Counted from the first letter of the stretch, positions 24,707-34,170 are shown. The stretch is 64,000 nt of DNA from Streptomyces hyderabadensis (GCF_020404845.1 NZ_JAIOJZ010000047.1:1-64000); one strand, 5' to 3'. Notes: generated by a model not told the origin, from the sequence alone. Program-made: numbers and translations.

Positions 24707-27508
24707 ATGGTCGACGACATGGCCGCTGTGCGACGCTCCCCCTGGCCGGCTCCCCTGCGTCTGGCGCTCGGCGGGAGCGGCTCGGTCCTCGTTCTGGTGG
24801 AGGGTTGCGCGGGCCTGGGCAAGACTCGTGTGCTGCACGGCCTGAGCGGCCTGCCGGAGGCCGCCGAGGCCAGGCGGATCCCGTGGCGGTGCGGTGCGGC
24901 GCAGGAGCGGCCGGAGACGGGAGGGGGTCCCGCCCTCCTGCTGGTGGACGACGCGCACCGGGCCACGCCGCAGGAGCGGGAGTGGCTGCGCGGGCTCCTG
25001 GAGCGGCCGTGGGAGGGACTGGCGGCCGTGGTGGCCTACCGCCCGGAGGAGTTGGTTACGGAGGGGCTGCCGTTGGGCGCGCCGGCCGTCTCCTATCCGC
25101 CCGGCCTCGCCGTCTTCCGGCACCGGCTGCGTCCCTGGAGTGCGGACCGGGTGCGCCGGGCCGCCGCGGAGGTCCTGGGCGAGCGTGCGACGCACGAGGC
25201 CGTCGTCCGGCTGCACGCGTGTTCCGGCGGCGTGCCGCAGGTGGTGGCCGACCTGCTGCGCGCGCTGGACGCGGGTACGGGCTCCCGGTGCACGGCCGCC
25301 GACGTGGACGCGGCCGGCGTACCGGTCAGACTGGCCGAACTGGTGCTGAGCCGCACCGACGCGCTGGCCGCGGCCGACCGGCCCGTCGTGTGGGCGGCCG
25401 CGGTGCTGGGCGAACCGGCCGGCCGGGACGAACTGCTGTCCGTGGCGGGCATGGACGGCGCACGCGGCCGTGCGGCCCTGCTCGCCGCCCTGGCCGGGGC
25501 GGTGCTGTCGGAGGTGTCGCCGGGACGCTACGGATTCGCCGTGCCGCTGGCCGCGACGGCCGTGCGCGAGCGGGTGCCCGGGCCGGTCCGCGAGGAGGTG
25601 CACGGGCGGGCGGCGCGGGTGCTCGCCCGCCGTCGGCCGGTCCCGTGGGCGGAGGTGGCCCGGCACCGCGGGGGCGCGGGCCGGCGCAAGGGCTGGCTCA
25701 AGGCGGTGGAGAAGGCCGCCCTGGCGGCGGTGGAGGAGGGACGTCACCAGGAGGCGATCGGTCTCCTGGAACGGACGCTCGCGGTGCGCGAGGTACCGGC
25801 GCGCCACCGGGCCCGGCTGGCGCCGCTGCTGGCCCGCAGCGCCGTCATCGGGCTCCGCTCTGACCAGACGGTGGAGGTGCTCACCCAGGCCGTCCGCGAC
25901 CCCGGCCTGCCGGTGGACGTCCGGGGTCAGCTCCGCCTGGACCTGGGCCTGATGCTGGCCAACCAGGTCGGGGACCTCGCCGCCGGGATGCGCGAGCTGG
26001 AGGCGGCGGTCGAGGAGCTGGGCGAGGTGCGTCCGGCGCTCACCTCACGGGCGATGGTGGCGCTGGCCATGCCGGAGTGGCCGACGGGGACGCTGGCGGG
26101 GCACCGGGAGTGGCTGCGCAGGGCCGCCGGGCTCGCCCGGGCCGGCGACAGCGAGGTGGCGCGGGCCGCCGTCGCCGCCAACCACGCCTCGCTGGCCGTC
26201 GCCTGCGGGGACCCGCAGGCCCGCGAGCTGGTCGCGGCCCTGCCCGTCGACGGTCCCCCGGCCGGCTGCCGGGAGCACGCGGCGCGGGGTCTGTGCAACG
26301 CCGCGGACGCCGCGCTCTGGCGGGGTTCGTACCGGTGGAGCGAGGAGCTGCTGTCGGCGGGACTGGACCTCTCGGCCCGGATCGGTGCCTCGTACACCGA
26401 GCAGACCGCCCAGGGCACCCGGCTGCTGCTGGACTGGTGGGCGGGGCGGTGGGCCGGACTGGGTGAGCGGTGCGAGCGGTTCGTCGCGGAGACGGCCGGC
26501 ATGCCCGTGGTGGCGGCGGACGCCCACCTGGTGCGGGGGATGCTGGCCTTCGTCCAGGGGGACTGGACGCAGGCGGTGCACTGGCTGACCGCGCAGGGGG
26601 CGCCCGCACCGGAGTGCACCCGCATGCCGCTGGCCGCGGCCACGGCGGGCGCGCTGATCCGGCTCGCCCTGGTCCGCGACGACCTGCCGGCCGCGGCGGA
26701 ACAGGCCCGGGCGGCCTGGACGGCCGTGGCGGAGAAGGGCATCTGGGCGTGGGCGGCGGAGCTGGCCCCCTGGGCGGTCGAGGCGGTGGCCCGGGCGGGG
26801 GACCCCGCAGCCGCTCGTCGGATGGCCGCGGAGTTCGTACGGGGGCTGGCGGGACAGGACGCGCCGTCCGCCCGGGCCGCCGTCGCCTGGAGCCGGGCCG
26901 TGCTGGAGGAGTACGAGGGACGCGGCCCGGAGGCGGCCGGGTCGTACCTGCGGGCCGCGGCCGCCTACCGGGAGCTGGCCCGCCCCTACGCCTGGGCCCT
27001 GACGACGGAGGGCGCGGCACGCTGCTCGCTCGCCGACGGCGCCGAGCACTCCGGGGCGCACGACGGGGCGTCCGACGGGGCTGCGCGGGGCGGCGCGGAC
27101 GGCGCCCCCGGCGAGAACGGCAACGACAGCGAGGACGGCAAGGACAGCGCCGACGCCGAGGACGGCGCCGACGGGGAGGACGGCGGGCGGGCGCACGCCG
27201 TCGCGTCGTTGCGACGCTGCGTCGAGCAGTACACGGAACTCGGCGCGGTCTACGACGCCGCCAGGGCCCGCACCCTGCTCCGCTCCCACCAGCCCCCGGA
27301 GGTCCGCCGGCCGGGCCGCCCCGCGTTCGACGACCGGCTCTCCCCCAGGGAGCGCGAGGTGGCCGAACTCGCGGCGCGCGGCCTGATGAACCGTGAGATC
27401 GCCGTGGTGCTGCACCTCTCGCCCCGGACGGTGGAACAGCATGTCGCCCGTGCCCTGCGCAAGACGGGCGCCCTGTCCCGCCGTGACCTCCTGCGCGCGG
27501 CCCCCTGA
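24707..27508 (+). CDS. LAL-type LuxR regulator (large ATP-binding)
   Basis: 933-residue regulator. N-terminal AAA/STAND-type ATPase: Walker A VEGCAGLGKTRVLHG near residue 30 and Walker B ALLLVDDAHRA near 85. A long helical/TPR-like centre follows. The C-terminal LuxR HTH reads LSPREREVAELAARGLMNRE and LHLSPRTVEQHVARALRKTG. Just before the HTH is an acidic low-complexity insert (NGNDSEDGKDSADAEDGA and onward) that looks disordered. LAL proteins often activate secondary-metabolite or maltose-type genes; no such cluster is adjacent. It probably forms a transcription unit with the ATPase-like gene upstream. Confidence 0.88.
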   Translation: MVDDMAAVRRSPWPAPLRLALGGSGSVLVLVEGCAGLGKTRVLHGLSGLPEAAEARRIPWRCGAAQERPETGGGPALLLVDDAHRATPQEREWLRGLLERPWEGLAAVVAYRPEELVTEGLPLGAPAVSYPPGLAVFRHRLRPWSADRVRRAAAEVLGERATHEAVVRLHACSGGVPQVVADLLRALDAGTGSRCTAADVDAAGVPVRLAELVLSRTDALAAADRPVVWAAAVLGEPAGRDELLSVAGMDGARGRAALLAALAGAVLSEVSPGRYGFAVPLAATAVRERVPGPVREEVHGRAARVLARRRPVPWAEVARHRGGAGRRKGWLKAVEKAALAAVEEGRHQEAIGLLERTLAVREVPARHRARLAPLLARSAVIGLRSDQTVEVLTQAVRDPGLPVDVRGQLRLDLGLMLANQVGDLAAGMRELEAAVEELGEVRPALTSRAMVALAMPEWPTGTLAGHREWLRRAAGLARAGDSEVARAAVAANHASLAVACGDPQARELVAALPVDGPPAGCREHAARGLCNAADAALWRGSYRWSEELLSAGLDLSARIGASYTEQTAQGTRLLLDWWAGRWAGLGERCERFVAETAGMPVVAADAHLVRGMLAFVQGDWTQAVHWLTAQGAPAPECTRMPLAAATAGALIRLALVRDDLPAAAEQARAAWTAVAEKGIWAWAAELAPWAVEAVARAGDPAAARRMAAEFVRGLAGQDAPSARAAVAWSRAVLEEYEGRGPEAAGSYLRAAAAYRELARPYAWALTTEGAARCSLADGAEHSGAHDGASDGAARGGADGAPGENGNDSEDGKDSADAEDGADGEDGGRAHAVASLRRCVEQYTELGAVYDAARARTLLRSHQPPEVRRPGRPAFDDRLSPREREVAELAARGLMNREIAVVLHLSPRTVEQHVARALRKTGALSRRDLLRAAP

Positions 27509-27554
27509 GGTCCGCCCGGTTCGTCCGTCCGCGCGGTCCGTGCGCGCGGCGGGC

Positions 27555-28967
27555 TCAGCCTGCGAAACGGGCCATCCAGGCCTCGACCTCGTCCGCGCTG
27601 CGGGGCAGGCCCGCCGACAGGTTCTCGTGGCCGTCCTCGGTGACGACCAGGTCGTCCTCGATCCGGACACCGATGCCCCGCCACTCCTCGGGCACGGTCA
27701 GGTCGTCCGCCTGGAAGTACAGGCCGGGCTCGACGGTCAGGCACATGCCCGGCTCCAGCAGGCCCTCCACGTACTCCTCCGTGCGGGCCCGCGCGCAGTC
27801 GTGGACGTCCAGGCCCAGCATGTGACCGGTGCCGGCCATGGTGAAGCGGCGCTGCAGACCCAGCTCGTACGCCCGCTCGGCGGGGCCCTCGATGAAGCCC
27901 CACTCCACCAGCCGCGCCGTCAGGTGGCGCTGGGCGGCCTCGTGGAAGTCCCGGTAGGCGGCGCCGGGCTTGACCGTCGCCATCCCGGCCTCCTGGGCCT
28001 CGTACACCGCGTCGTAGACCTGGCGCTGCAGGGGGGTGAAGGTGCCGCTGATCGGCAGGGTGCGGGTGACGTCGGCGGTGTAGAGGGAGCGCGTCTCCAC
28101 ACCGGCGTCCAGGAGCAGCAGGTCGCCCGGGCGGACCGGGCCGTCGTTGTCCGTCCAGTGCATGATCGTGGCGTGCTCGCCGGCGGCGCAGATCGTGCCG
28201 TATCCCACGGCGTTGCCCTCCAGGCGCGCCCGGCGGAAGAAGGTGCCCTCCAGCCAGCGCTCCGATGAGGCGACCGCCCGGGACAGCTCGCCCACGACAT
28301 CGGTGAAGCCGCGCACCGTGGAGTCCACCGCCTTGCGCAGCTCCCCCAGCTCCCAGGCGTCCTTGACCAGGCGCAGGTCGCTGAGCGCGTCCTCCAGCTC
28401 GGCGTCCGCCTCGGCCTCGGTGGTGACGGCGGCCTCCAGGGCGGGGTCGATGCCGCGCACGATGCGGGTCCGCACCCCGGAGACGGCGGCCAGGTCGGCG
28501 GCCGCGGTGCGCACGTCCCGGCACGGCAGGCCGAGCACCCGCTCCGACTCGGCCAGCGAGCGGCGGCGGCCGGTCCACAGTTCGGCGTGGGCGCCGGTCC
28601 AGAACTCGTCGTCGTCGCGGCTGTCCCGGGGCAGCTGGAAGCAGTAGGCGTCGTGTCCGCCCTCCGGGCGGGGCTCCAGGACCAGGGCCCCGTCCCTGGC
28701 CTGGTCGCCGGTCATGTGCACATAGCCCGAGTACGCCCGGAACGGGTAGGTGTCGTCGTTCGAGCGGACCTTGAGGTTGCCCGAGGGGACCACCAGCCGT
28801 TCGCCGGGGAACCGCGCGGAGAGCGCCGCACGGCGGCGGGCCGCGTACGGGGCCTGTTCGGCGGGCTGGAGGTCGTGCCGCTCCGTGTCCGCCCAGCCGG
28901 TGCGCATCAGGGCGGACAGCTCCGCCGAGAGCTTCGGGTACAGGCTGTTCTTCCGACGGTTCGCCAC
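27555..28967 (-). CDS. pepP: Xaa-Pro aminopeptidase (aminopeptidase P, M24B)
   Basis: 470-residue cytoplasmic metallopeptidase that removes N-terminal residues preceding proline. The AMP_N domain occupies the first 180 residues. The M24 metal ligands are visible in LLLDAGVETRSLYTADVTRT (two Asp), GTGHMLGLDVHD (His), LTVEPGLYFQ (Glu) and GVRIEDDLVVTEDG (Glu). The GTG at 28967 follows GGAAGAAGG; a GTG three codons upstream is also possible. It ends 47 nt from the convergent LAL gene. Confidence 0.92.
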   Translation of the reverse strand: MANRRKNSLYPKLSAELSALMRTGWADTERHDLQPAEQAPYAARRRAALSARFPGERLVVPSGNLKVRSNDDTYPFRAYSGYVHMTGDQARDGALVLEPRPEGGHDAYCFQLPRDSRDDDEFWTGAHAELWTGRRRSLAESERVLGLPCRDVRTAAADLAAVSGVRTRIVRGIDPALEAAVTTEAEADAELEDALSDLRLVKDAWELGELRKAVDSTVRGFTDVVGELSRAVASSERWLEGTFFRRARLEGNAVGYGTICAAGEHATIMHWTDNDGPVRPGDLLLLDAGVETRSLYTADVTRTLPISGTFTPLQRQVYDAVYEAQEAGMATVKPGAAYRDFHEAAQRHLTARLVEWGFIEGPAERAYELGLQRRFTMAGTGHMLGLDVHDCARARTEEYVEGLLEPGMCLTVEPGLYFQADDLTVPEEWRGIGVRIEDDLVVTEDGHENLSAGLPRSADEVEAWMARFAG

Positions 28968-29139
28968 GTCGTGCACCTTCTTCCGTTGGGCTGCCGGGGC
29001 TCCGGTACGAGGCCCCCGTCGCCGCGGGTCCGTGCCCCGCGGCGGCCCGGACGGTACCGCAGCGGGGCGGGCCGTGGGGCACGTGAGTGCCAGTGGCACC
29101 GATCGGCCACCCCGGGGCGGCGGGGCCGATAATCGCACC

Positions 29140-30123
29140 ATGGCGAACGAGAAGCTCGGCGAGTCCCTCCGCGTGCTGGGGCTCGACCCCACGGCCTGCC
29201 GGGTCTATCTGGCCCTGCTGGAGCTGTCCCCCGCACCGCTGGAGGCGATCGGCGCGGCGACCGGCCTGAGCGGGGCCCGGCTCGGCGCGGCGTACGCCGC
29301 CCTGGCGGACACCGGTCTGGCCAGTGCCGCGGCCGGGGACGCGGACGTGGTGGCTCCGGTCCCGCCCGCGGCGGGCCTGGAGGTGCTCGCCCGGCACCGG
29401 GCGGCCGAGCTGGAGGAGTCGCGGATCGCGGTCGGGGGCGCGTTCGAGTCGTTCCGGCGCCGGCGGCTCGCCGCCTACAACGACAACCTCGTCGAGGTCG
29501 TCACCGGGGAGGCCATCGGCCCGCGGATGCGTCAGGCGTGGGCCAGTGCCCGCGAGCAGATCCGGCAGTTCGAGTCCCCGCCCTACGTCCACCTGCCGGG
29601 CGCGCGGGACGACGCGCTCGCGACGCTGGCCCGCGGGGTGACGCAGCGCGTCGTCTACGCGCGCGAGTCGCTGGAGCGGCCCGGCCAGCTGGAGCACGTC
29701 GTCGAGCCCTGCGTCGAGGCGGGCGAGCAGGCCAGGGTGCTGCCCTCGGTGCCGGTCAAGCTGCTGATCATCGACGAGGCGTACGCACTGGTGTCGTTGT
29801 CGATCAAGGACGTCGACGTGCACAACACCATGCTGGTGGTGCAGCCCTGCGGACTGCTCTCGGCGCTGACGGCCCTGTTCGAGCAGACCTGGCGCGACGC
29901 CGTCCCGCTGCACGGTGTCGCGGCCCGCCCCGCCGGGCTCCCGCCGGCCGACCGGCGTCTGCTGCGGCTCCTGGCCGGCGGCGCGACCGACGAGGTCGTC
30001 GCCCGCGAGCTGGGCATCAGCCGGCGCACGTTGTTCCGGCGCCTGCAGACCCTCATGGCCCGCCTGGGCGCGGCGAACCGCTTCCAGCTGGCCCTGCAGG
30101 CGCAGCGCGCGGGCTGGCTGTGA
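29140..30123 (+). CDS. TrmB-like / LuxR-type transcriptional regulator
   Basis: 327-residue DNA-binding protein with helix-turn-helix elements at both ends. The N-terminal part, LGLDPTACRVYLALLELSPA PLEAIGAATG, looks like a TrmB/winged-helix domain. The C-terminal part, LRLLAGGATDEVVARELGIS RRTLFRRLQTLMARL, is a LuxR-type HTH. The middle is an alpha/beta region similar to phospholipase D-like TrmB sensor folds. Such dual-HTH regulators are common in Streptomyces. It is divergent from pepP across about 170 nt; the targets are unknown. Confidence 0.85.
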   Translation: MANEKLGESLRVLGLDPTACRVYLALLELSPAPLEAIGAATGLSGARLGAAYAALADTGLASAAAGDADVVAPVPPAAGLEVLARHRAAELEESRIAVGGAFESFRRRRLAAYNDNLVEVVTGEAIGPRMRQAWASAREQIRQFESPPYVHLPGARDDALATLARGVTQRVVYARESLERPGQLEHVVEPCVEAGEQARVLPSVPVKLLIIDEAYALVSLSIKDVDVHNTMLVVQPCGLLSALTALFEQTWRDAVPLHGVAARPAGLPPADRRLLRLLAGGATDEVVARELGISRRTLFRRLQTLMARLGAANRFQLALQAQRAGWL

Positions 30124-30143
30124 GCCCGTCCCGGACGCGCCGG

Positions 30144-30200
30144 GGCCGCCCGCGCGGTCACGCGGGCGGCCAGGGCCGGGCCGGATGTCCCGGCCCGGCC
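30144..30200. terminator. Twin hairpins between convergent regulator and protease genes
   Basis: Two consecutive perfect stem-loops lie in the 94-nt gap. GGCCGCCCGCG (30144-30154) pairs with CGCGGGCGGCC (30161-30171), and GGCCGGGCCGG (30174-30184) pairs with CCGGCCCGGCC (30190-30200). Each has an 11-bp stem. They probably terminate both convergent transcripts. Confidence 0.75.
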
Positions 30201-30217
30201 GCCGGGGACCGGGCGGC

Positions 30218-31831
30218 TCAGAACTGGAGCGACCAGGCGTTGACGTAGCCGGTGTCGTTGACCCAGTTGTCGGTCACCCGGAGCTTCCAGGTGCCGTTCG
30301 CGGGGGCGCCGGAGGCGTCGACGGCGACCGTGCCCCGGACGTCGTCCGCGCTGTCGTAGGCGCCGTAGTCCTTCAGCAGGAAGACCTCGCCGTCGGGGGC
30401 GACCAGTTCGGCCCTGACGTCGCCGCGGTAGGTGTGGCGGATGTCGACGGTGACGGAGAGGTCGGCCGGGGCGTTGCCGTCGATGCCGGTGACCGTGAGG
30501 GGCGACTCGACGGTGGCCCCGTCCCGGATCGGGTAGTCGTCGGTGTTCTCGAACCGCTCGCCGTCGGAGGGCGGCGGGGTGTCACCGCCGGTGCCGGTGA
30601 ACAGCAGGCGGTTGGGTGACCCGGTGCGGGGGTCGGTGACCTTGCCGGACGTGGCGTCGGCGACCAGTCGCTCGCGGACCTGGGCGGGGGACCAGTCCGG
30701 GTGGGCCGACAGCAGCAGGGCGGCGGCACCGGCGACGTGCGGGGAGGCCATCGAGGTGCCGCTGTCGGTGCGGGAGGCGGAGTCACCCGCGTTGGAGGCG
30801 GAGACGATGTCGTCGCCGGGGGCGAAGATGTCCAGGCAGGAGCCGTAGTTGGAGCCCTGTCCGTTCGACCAGCCGTCGGCGCGGGCGTCGCGGCTGTCGG
30901 TGGCGCCGACGGTGATGGCCGCCGGGGTGGACGAGGGCGAGTACGAGCAGGCGTCGGCGTTGTTGTTGCCGGCCGCGACCACCCAGGTGACGCCCGAGGC
31001 GATGGAGGCGTCGACGGCGTCGTTGACGGACTGCGTCCTGCCGCCGCCGATGCTCATGTTGGCCACCGAGGGCCCCTCGGCGTTCCTGGTGACCCAGTCG
31101 ATGCCCGCGAGGACCGGCGCCCAGGTGTTGCCCGAGGTGCCCTGGCAGTTGAGCACCCGGACGCTGACCAGCCGGACGTCCTTGGCGACGCCGTGGGCGG
31201 CGCCGCCGACGGTGCCGGCCACATGGGTGCCGTGGCCCTGGCAGTCGGAGGCGTCGGAGTCGTCGTCGATGAAGTCGTGGCCGCTGACCGCGCGGCCGCC
31301 GAAGTCGCGGTGGCTGAGGCGGACTCCGGTGTCGACCACGTAGGCGGTGACGTCCGGGGCACCGCCCGGGTAGGTGTAGGAGCGGTCGACCGGCAGATCG
31401 CGCTGGTCGATGCGGTCCAGGCCCCAGGAGGGCGGGTTGGGCTGGGTGCCGACCGCGTAGGCCACGGCGTCGGCCTCCACCCGGGCGACCGACGGGTCGG
31501 CGGCGAGTTCCTCGGCCCGCTGCTCCGTCATCTGTACCGCGAAGCCGCGCAGTGCGGTGGTGTAGGTGTAGCGCAGGCTGCCCCCGTGACGCTTGGTCAG
31601 CGCCTTGGCCGAGGCGGGTATGTCGGCTCTGGCGACGCTGTCCTTGAGCGTGACGAGGTAGGAGCCCTCGACGGCTCCGGGCCGGCCGGCACCGACGATG
31701 CGGGCGCCGTCGTCGGGCGGTACGGGGGCCGCCGCTCCGCTGGTGGCCGCGGCGCCCACGAGCAGGGCGGACGCGGCCCCGGCGGCGAGCAGCCCCCGCA
31801 GGGCGCGGACGTCGGACTTCATGAGCTTCAT
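30218..31831 (-). CDS. Secreted subtilisin-like serine protease with P domain
   Basis: 537-residue S8A endopeptidase. Signal peptide (about 1-35, ALLVGAAATSGAAA); I9 propeptide (about 57-125, GSYLVTLKDSVARADIPASA); catalytic domain with Asp167 (VVDTG), His200 (GHGTHVAG), oxyanion Asn in AAGNNN near 289 and Ser360 (GTSMASPHVAG). A proprotein-convertase-type P domain (about 427-537) starts at FENTDDYPIRDGATVESPLT and ends in the WSLQF motif. The start at 31831 has GGAG six bases upstream; an in-frame ATG three codons later is possible. The protein is predicted to act outside the cell in protein scavenging or processing. Confidence 0.95.
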   Translation of the reverse strand: MKLMKSDVRALRGLLAAGAASALLVGAAATSGAAAPVPPDDGARIVGAGRPGAVEGSYLVTLKDSVARADIPASAKALTKRHGGSLRYTYTTALRGFAVQMTEQRAEELAADPSVARVEADAVAYAVGTQPNPPSWGLDRIDQRDLPVDRSYTYPGGAPDVTAYVVDTGVRLSHRDFGGRAVSGHDFIDDDSDASDCQGHGTHVAGTVGGAAHGVAKDVRLVSVRVLNCQGTSGNTWAPVLAGIDWVTRNAEGPSVANMSIGGGRTQSVNDAVDASIASGVTWVVAAGNNNADACSYSPSSTPAAITVGATDSRDARADGWSNGQGSNYGSCLDIFAPGDDIVSASNAGDSASRTDSGTSMASPHVAGAAALLLSAHPDWSPAQVRERLVADATSGKVTDPRTGSPNRLLFTGTGGDTPPPSDGERFENTDDYPIRDGATVESPLTVTGIDGNAPADLSVTVDIRHTYRGDVRAELVAPDGEVFLLKDYGAYDSADDVRGTVAVDASGAPANGTWKLRVTDNWVNDTGYVNAWSLQF

Positions 31832-32218
31832 GGGCGTCTCCGTGGGGATGCGGTGGGGATGTGGTGCGAAGGGATGCAGCGCGCAGGGATGCACCGCAGG
31901 CATGTGGTGCGCATGACAAGCCAGTGCACGGCCAGCCATGGTTCGAGCCGCCTTCCGCGCCAACCACGCCTCCCGGGGCGCGGATCGGTGCGACGGTGTC
32001 TCGTGGAAGGGAACCTAGGCACCGGCCCGGCGCGCGCCTATCCGGGCGCGGCCGGCACGGACACGCAAGTAATTGCGGCGCCGGTACGACGCGCGGAGCC
32101 CGGGGCGGAATCGCCCGGGGCCTGTCGGCGGTGGACGGCCGCCGGCGCTGAACATCGCGTGTCGCGGGGCCGTACCACTCGGCAGATCATCACGCATCCA
32201 CCCCGGAAGGGACCCAGC
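31832..32218. other. Divergent intergenic region, 387 nt, with short repeats and a palindrome
   Basis: No gene is supported here. The part next to the protease start holds several copies of GGGATGC/GGGATGTGGTGCG (about 31851-31915). The distal part holds a palindrome CGCAAGTAATTGCG (32064-32077; arms CGCAA/TTGCG, 4-bp spacer) in the only A/T-rich stretch. Both promoters (protease and Rieske lipoprotein) must lie within this region; the palindrome is a candidate operator or promoter-associated site. Confidence 0.5.
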
Positions 32219-32713
32219 ATGACCAGCGCATCGTTTCATCCCGCAACGGGACCGGCCCGTCGTACCGTCGTGGCGGCGGCCGGAGCGGCGTCCCTCGGCG
32301 CCGTGCTGGCCGCCTGCTCAGGCTCGGACGACGACGCGTCCGGCGACACCGGCACCGCTCCCTCCGGCAGCCCCTCCCAGGAGGCGGGCGGCGGTTCGGG
32401 CGGCGGCGAGAACGCGGGGGCCGGGGCCGCCCTCGCGGCGACGGCCGACATCCCCGAGGGCGGCGGGAAGGTCTTCCCCGACCAGAAGGTGGTGGTGACC
32501 CAGCCCGCGGCGGGCGACTTCAAGGCGTTCTCCGCCACCTGCACCCATCAGGGCTGCGCCGTGAAGAGCGTGGCCGACGGTCTCATCAACTGCCCGTGCC
32601 ACAACAGCAGTTTCTCGATCACCGACGGCAGCGTGCAGGGCGGTCCGGCGCCCAAGCCGCTGCCCGCCGTGCAGATCACGGTCAGCGGGGACTCGATCCG
32701 GCTGGCCGGATGA
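32219..32713 (+). CDS. Rieske [2Fe-2S] lipoprotein, Tat-type
   Basis: 164-residue exported iron-sulfur protein. The N-terminus ARRTVVAAAGAASLGAVLAA followed by Cys33 combines a twin-arginine motif with a lipobox (LAAC), suggesting export of the folded cluster-loaded protein and lipid anchoring. After a Gly/Ser-rich linker, the Rieske ligands are Cys108 and His110 in TCTHQGC and Cys125 and His128 in NCPCHNSSF, with Cys113 and Cys127 placed for the stabilising disulfide. The length matches the small QcrA-like single-domain group. The electron partner is unknown. A PPOX-type gene follows closely. Confidence 0.93.
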   Translation: MTSASFHPATGPARRTVVAAAGAASLGAVLAACSGSDDDASGDTGTAPSGSPSQEAGGGSGGGENAGAGAALAATADIPEGGGKVFPDQKVVVTQPAAGDFKAFSATCTHQGCAVKSVADGLINCPCHNSSFSITDGSVQGGPAPKPLPAVQITVSGDSIRLAG

Positions 32714-32742
32714 CCGTGGCGCAGCGCCGGGGGCGCAGGATC

Positions 32743-33177
32743 ATGATGACCCCCGGTGAGCTGGAGGCGTTCCTCACCACCCAGCGCACCTGCCGGGTCG
32801 CCACCGTCTCGGCGGACGGCGCCCCGCACGTGAGCACGCTCTGGTTCGTCTGGGACGGTGCCTCGATGTGGCTGTACTCGGTCGTGCGCAGCCGGCGCTG
32901 GACGGACCTGCGGCGCGATCCGCGGGTGGCGGTCGTCGTCGACACCGGTGAGGAGTACGACGAGTTGCGGGGCGCGGAGCTGTCCGGCCGGGTGGAGTTC
33001 GTGGGCGAGGCGCCGCGCACCGGTCAGCTGTGCGCCGAACTCGACTTCCCGGAAACGCTGTTCGCCCGCAAGCACTTCGGCCTCCAGGAGATGCCGCACG
33101 ACGGCAGGCACGCCTGGCTGCGACTGACACCGGAGAAGACCGTCTCCTGGGACTTCCGCAAACTGACGCCCGGCTGA
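32743..33177 (+). CDS. PPOX-class F420/FMN-dependent split-barrel oxidoreductase
   Basis: 144-residue pyridoxamine-5'-phosphate-oxidase-like split beta-barrel. Family pattern: LEAFLTTQRTCRVATVSADG, then PHVSTLWFVWDG and RRDPRVAVVVDTGEEYDELR. Actinobacterial members often use F420H2. The start is uncertain: an ATG at 32710 overlaps the Rieske stop codon by four bases (ATGA), which would couple translation, whereas ATGs at 32743/32746 follow AGGA and fit the usual family N-terminus. Either way it forms an operon with the Rieske lipoprotein gene. Confidence 0.85.
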   Translation: MMTPGELEAFLTTQRTCRVATVSADGAPHVSTLWFVWDGASMWLYSVVRSRRWTDLRRDPRVAVVVDTGEEYDELRGAELSGRVEFVGEAPRTGQLCAELDFPETLFARKHFGLQEMPHDGRHAWLRLTPEKTVSWDFRKLTPG

Positions 33178-33248
33178 CCCGGCTGACCCCGCTGGCCCGG
33201 CGGCACCCGCTCCGGGAGGCGAGCCCGGCGGCGCCGCCGCCGGGTCGC

Positions 33249-34160
33249 TCACCCGGCCTCGCCCACCTGCCGTGCCGTCGCACGCAGCGCGTCGACCGCC
33301 GCCCGGATCGACGGGCGGCGGTCGGCGTCCGCGCGCCAGACCACGTACACGTGCCGGCGCACCCGCTGCTTCAGCGGCACGGTGACCACCGCGGCCGGCA
33401 TCGGGTGGCGTCCGAGCAGCGGGGCGATGCACACGCCGAGCCCCGCGGCGACCAGCCCGAGCTGGGTGTGGGTCTCGGCGGCGCGGTGGCCGACGATCGG
33501 CTCGATGCCCTTCGACCGCAGCGTGAACATCAGCCACTCGTGGCAGAACTCGCCCTCGCCCCACGTGATCCACTCGTCCTCGGCGAACTCGGCGAGGTCC
33601 ACTTCCTCCCGGCCCGCGAGCCGGTGGCCGACGGGCAGGGCGACGTCGGCGGGGTCGTCCAGGAGCGGGGCCTTGACCAGGCCGTCGGGCAGCGGCATCG
33701 GCTTGTTGTACCAGTCGAGCACGACGGCCAGGTCCAGGTCTCCGCGCACCACGCCGTTGATGCCGCGCTCCGGCTCCAGCTCCGAGGAGCGGATGCGCAG
33801 CGCCGGGTGCTCGGCGCGCAGGGCGGCCAGCGCGCCGGGGAAGAGTCCGCGGGCGGCCGTCGGGAACGCCGACAGCCGCAGTTCACCGGCCACCTGGCCG
33901 CGCTGCGCCTCCAGGTCGGCCTGGGCCAGCTCGACCTGGGAGAGGATGCGGGCCGCGTGCTCGGCGAGCAGCCGCCCGGCGTCCGTGAGGCGCACGCCCC
34001 GCCCGTTCTTGGCGAGGAGCCGCTGCCCGGCCTCGCGTTCCAGCTTGGCCATCTGCTGCGAGACGGCCGAGGTGGTGATGTGCAGTCCGGCCGCGGCGCC
34101 GCTGACCGATCCGTGCCGGGCGAGGGCGTCGAGGGTCCGCAGGCGCTCCAGGTTCAACAT
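33249..34160 (-). CDS. LysR family transcriptional regulator
   Basis: 303-residue LysR regulator. The N-terminal winged HTH is LERLRTLDALARHGSVSGAA and LHITTSAVSQQMAKLEREAG. The effector-binding periplasmic-binding-like domain follows (GELRLSAFPTAARGLFPGAL to the C-terminus). It is divergent from an EamA exporter gene across 74 nt with a 9-bp direct repeat in between, the standard layout for a LysR regulator that controls an exporter in response to the exported metabolite (inference). Confidence 0.92.
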   Translation of the reverse strand: MLNLERLRTLDALARHGSVSGAAAGLHITTSAVSQQMAKLEREAGQRLLAKNGRGVRLTDAGRLLAEHAARILSQVELAQADLEAQRGQVAGELRLSAFPTAARGLFPGALAALRAEHPALRIRSSELEPERGINGVVRGDLDLAVVLDWYNKPMPLPDGLVKAPLLDDPADVALPVGHRLAGREEVDLAEFAEDEWITWGEGEFCHEWLMFTLRSKGIEPIVGHRAAETHTQLGLVAAGLGVCIAPLLGRHPMPAAVVTVPLKQRVRRHVYVVWRADADRRPSIRAAVDALRATARQVGEAG

Positions 34161-34170
34161 GTAAGCGATA

